Assembly (NCBI GenBank): GCA_964533785.1
Contig: CAZHNG010000409.1
Coordinates: 1-5,653 of the forward strand
Length of the DNA stretch: 5,653 nt
Source of the DNA: JANQRV01 sp964533785
GTDB taxonomy: Bacteria; Bacteroidota; Bacteroidia; Chitinophagales; Saprospiraceae
Direction: 5' to 3'
The notes under the pieces were generated by a model. The model searched no databases and was not told where the DNA came from. It saw only the letters and a list, made by a program, of their open reading frames with translations. Of this stretch, positions 4,479 to 5,653 are shown one piece after another (within the stretch, counting starts at the first letter, position 1; each line of letters opens with the position of its first letter). Position numbers and translations under genes: made by a program.

Positions 4479-5153
4479 TCAACCACTCACCACGGCAAGC
4501 GATGGTGTCGATTTGATATCGAACAGATATCGAAAGAGTGTCATGATTTCGTCACTCGCTTTGGGATCGCCCGGTCGCAACTCGGTCACCGCGAGTCCCT
4601 TGGCAGCAGCGTTGCTGAACGCCTTACGGGAACCCAAGGGTGTATTGATGAAGGCGAGGGCAGGGGTCTCCTGCAGCACCTCGGCCGCCTCGAGGTTGTC
4701 TTGCCCGCGCGGGTCGGCGCGGTTGAGGAAGGTGTAGGCGCGGAGCGACGCGTTCGCCTGGCGCATCTCCTCGACGAGCTCGGAGACCTTCTCGAGCGTC
4801 CACACATCGAAGGAGCGGGGGACGAACGGCACGAGGAGCACGTCGGCAACCGAGAGCGCCGCACGCTGGCTCGAGGTGTCCCGGCCGCCGGTGTCGATCA
4901 CGACGTCGTCATATTTCGGCGAGAGCCGGAGAACCTCCGTACGCACCGCCTTGCCCGAGAGCTTGATTGAGGTGTAGCCCGCACCACCCTCGCGCGTCTC
5001 GTTCCGGAGGACGGTGAAGTCCGATGCGCTCTCCTGATCGTCGGCGTCAACCAGGAGCACGTCGCGGCCGGCGCTCGCGCACAAGATGGCAAGGTTGGTG
5101 GCGACGGTGGTCTTGCCCGACCCGCCCTTGATCCCGCCCGACAGGATGATCAT
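4479..5153 (-). CDS. parA: ParA-family partition ATPase
   Basis: This 224-residue protein starts MIILSGGIKGGSGKTTVATN. It has the deviant Walker A KGGSGKTT (residues 9-16, with signature Lys9), the Walker A' region VLLVDADDQ (32-40), Walker B VVIDTGG (84-90), and the downstream ADVLLVPFVPRSFD (103-116) of the MinD/ParA family. No N-terminal HTH is present, so it is the short type Ib kind (like ParF) that leaves operator binding to its small partner. ATP-dependent, nonspecific DNA binding would move plasmid copies apart over the nucleoid. The open frame continues upstream to 5390, but GGAG at 5163-5160 supports ATG 5153, and residues before it are not ParA-like. It is the first gene of the minus-strand run that leads to repA. 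Confidence 0.92.
   Translation of the reverse strand: MIILSGGIKGGSGKTTVATNLAILCASAGRDVLLVDADDQESASDFTVLRNETREGGAGYTSIKLSGKAVRTEVLRLSPKYDDVVIDTGGRDTSSQRAALSVADVLLVPFVPRSFDVWTLEKVSELVEEMRQANASLRAYTFLNRADPRGQDNLEAAEVLQETPALAFINTPLGSRKAFSNAAAKGLAVTELRPGDPKASDEIMTLFRYLFDIKSTPSLAVVSG
4515..4534. repeat. direct repeat GATATCGAA x2 near the parA 3' end
   Basis: GATATCGAA occurs at 4515-4523 and 4526-4534, an 11-bp step. The two copies fall in different codon frames of parA, and each contains the palindrome GATATC. They sit about 40-60 bp before the RHH gene and could be a binding site; chance is not excluded. Confidence 0.4.
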
Positions 5154-5181
5154 CAGCCGCTCCAGATCGCTTCGTGGTGTC

Positions 5182-5286
5182 GATCGCATAGCAGCGCGAT
5201 CTCGCGATGACATGAAAAAGATATCAGACCGGCATCGCTTCGATGTCGGTTGTGGTCGCTCCGCCACGGCAAGGCAGTGTGGCGGA
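5182..5286. promoter_or_regulatory. parA / plus-strand gene divergent control region
   Basis: The 215-bp gap between the divergent genes holds three perfect inverted repeats: GATCGC/GCGATC (5182-5187/5196-5201, 8-bp spacer), CATCG-CTT-CGATG (5233-5245) and TCCGCCAC/GTGGCGGA (5260-5267/5279-5286, 11-bp spacer). A possible extended -10 for parA, TGATATCTT, lies at 5226-5218 on the minus strand. I see no convincing promoter for the plus-strand gene. The repeats are operator candidates for the parA operon or its divergent neighbour. Confidence 0.4.
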
Positions 5287-5368
5287 TATGGTAGGATAGG
5301 GGAGGGGCGTCCTCGCTGTTCACCGGTCGCGCATGGGGCGCGGTCGATGCTGCGGCGAGGAACACGCC

Positions 5369-5653
5369 ATGGATCTTGAACAGTATGCACAGGAGAGCGC
5401 GGCCACGATCAACGCGGCACTCGAGAAGTACCGCTTCGACAAGCTCGCGCTCCATGATGCCGAGCAGACGGCAGCCCTGGCACGCGAGGCCAACGGACGC
5501 CTGGCGGATCCCGAAGAACCGTCGATCGAAATCGATCACGCCGGCACCGACGGGCTGCGATCATCACTCCAAAAGCAGCGGCAAGCGCTCATCTGCCAAC
5601 AGAACGATCGCTTCCGTATCACGTTCCTGGGCGGCCAGGTCATGATCACGATT
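5369..5653 (+). CDS. unrecognised gene, 5' part only
   Basis: The frame is open for 95 codons from ATG 5369 to the right edge and begins MDLEQYAQESAATINAALEK. GAGG lies 8 bases before the ATG. Residues 1-45 look like a charged amphipathic helix (ALEKYRFDKLALHDAEQTAA), residues 46-60 are acidic and probably a loop (DPEEPSIEIDHAG), a second helix follows (LRSSLQKQRQALICQQNDR), and the visible end is strand-like (FRITFLGGQVMITI). I see no signal peptide, membrane segment or known motif. It is divergent from parA, so it belongs to another operon, perhaps the plasmid's mobilization or accessory region. I chose this frame over another plus-strand frame (5376-5645) because of the ribosome binding site and sensible composition. 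Confidence 0.6.
   Translation, partial: MDLEQYAQESAATINAALEKYRFDKLALHDAEQTAALAREANGRLADPEEPSIEIDHAGTDGLRSSLQKQRQALICQQNDRFRITFLGGQVMITI

Noticed and set aside
5260..5300. IncP-like oriT: inverted repeat plus TATCCTAC
   Set aside because: The nick-like sequence has A where the conserved G should be, and it lies on the wrong side of the inverted repeat relative to RP4 oriT.
5154..5390. N-terminal extension of ParA (79 further in-frame codons)
   Set aside because: The peptide is rich in Arg, Pro and Cys and unlike ParA; the ATPase fold starts at MIILSGG with a good GGAG site.

Overview
The window looks like the replication and maintenance backbone of a proteobacterial plasmid. Coding DNA is moderately to highly GC-rich, and one A+T-rich island (about 1381-1590) holds a textbook iteron origin. 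Consensus-like sigma70 promoters, GGAG-type ribosome binding sites, perfect TTATCCACA DnaA boxes, ParDE and AbrB-type antitoxins and an RPA-type Rep all fit Proteobacteria. I cannot name the genus from the sequence alone.

Layout, left to right. (1) 1-250, minus: an AbrB/MazE/VapB-type antitoxin cut by the left edge, with its own promoter and a palindromic operator candidate at 303-338. (2) 371-951, minus: a parD-parE toxin-antitoxin pair with a 4-bp ATGA overlap, driven by an exact consensus promoter (TTGACA, 17 bp, TATAAT). (3) 1061-1164: a 104-bp nested inverted repeat, probably a bidirectional terminator. (4) 1173-1379, minus: a second ParD-like antitoxin with no toxin beside it. (5) 1381-1676: the probable oriV, with A+T-rich DNA, two perfect DnaA boxes in inverted orientation, more A+T-rich DNA, and four 22-bp iterons. 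(6) 1708-3114, minus: the replication initiator, transcribed toward oriV. (7) 3235-4095, minus: a DNA-binding coiled-coil protein whose gene contains arrays of a 10-bp repeat and two perfect 30-bp palindromes. (8) 4235-4477 and 4479-5153, minus: a small ribbon-helix-helix protein and a ParA ATPase, arranged like a type Ib partition operon. (9) 5154-5368: a divergent intergenic region with several inverted repeats. (10) 5369-5653, plus: the start of an unrecognised gene running off the right edge.

Together the genes serve copy control and stable inheritance: Rep with the iterons and host DnaA starts replication, ParA and the small RHH protein probably segregate copies, and two or three toxin-antitoxin modules penalise loss. 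The most interesting element is the phased 10-bp repeat (core TGTCGCGAC) in the 3235-4095 gene. Its period is not a multiple of three, so the motif passes through all three codon frames. That points to selection on the DNA itself, most plausibly as a centromere-like or nucleoprotein-assembly site inside a coding gene. This reading is an inference from sequence.
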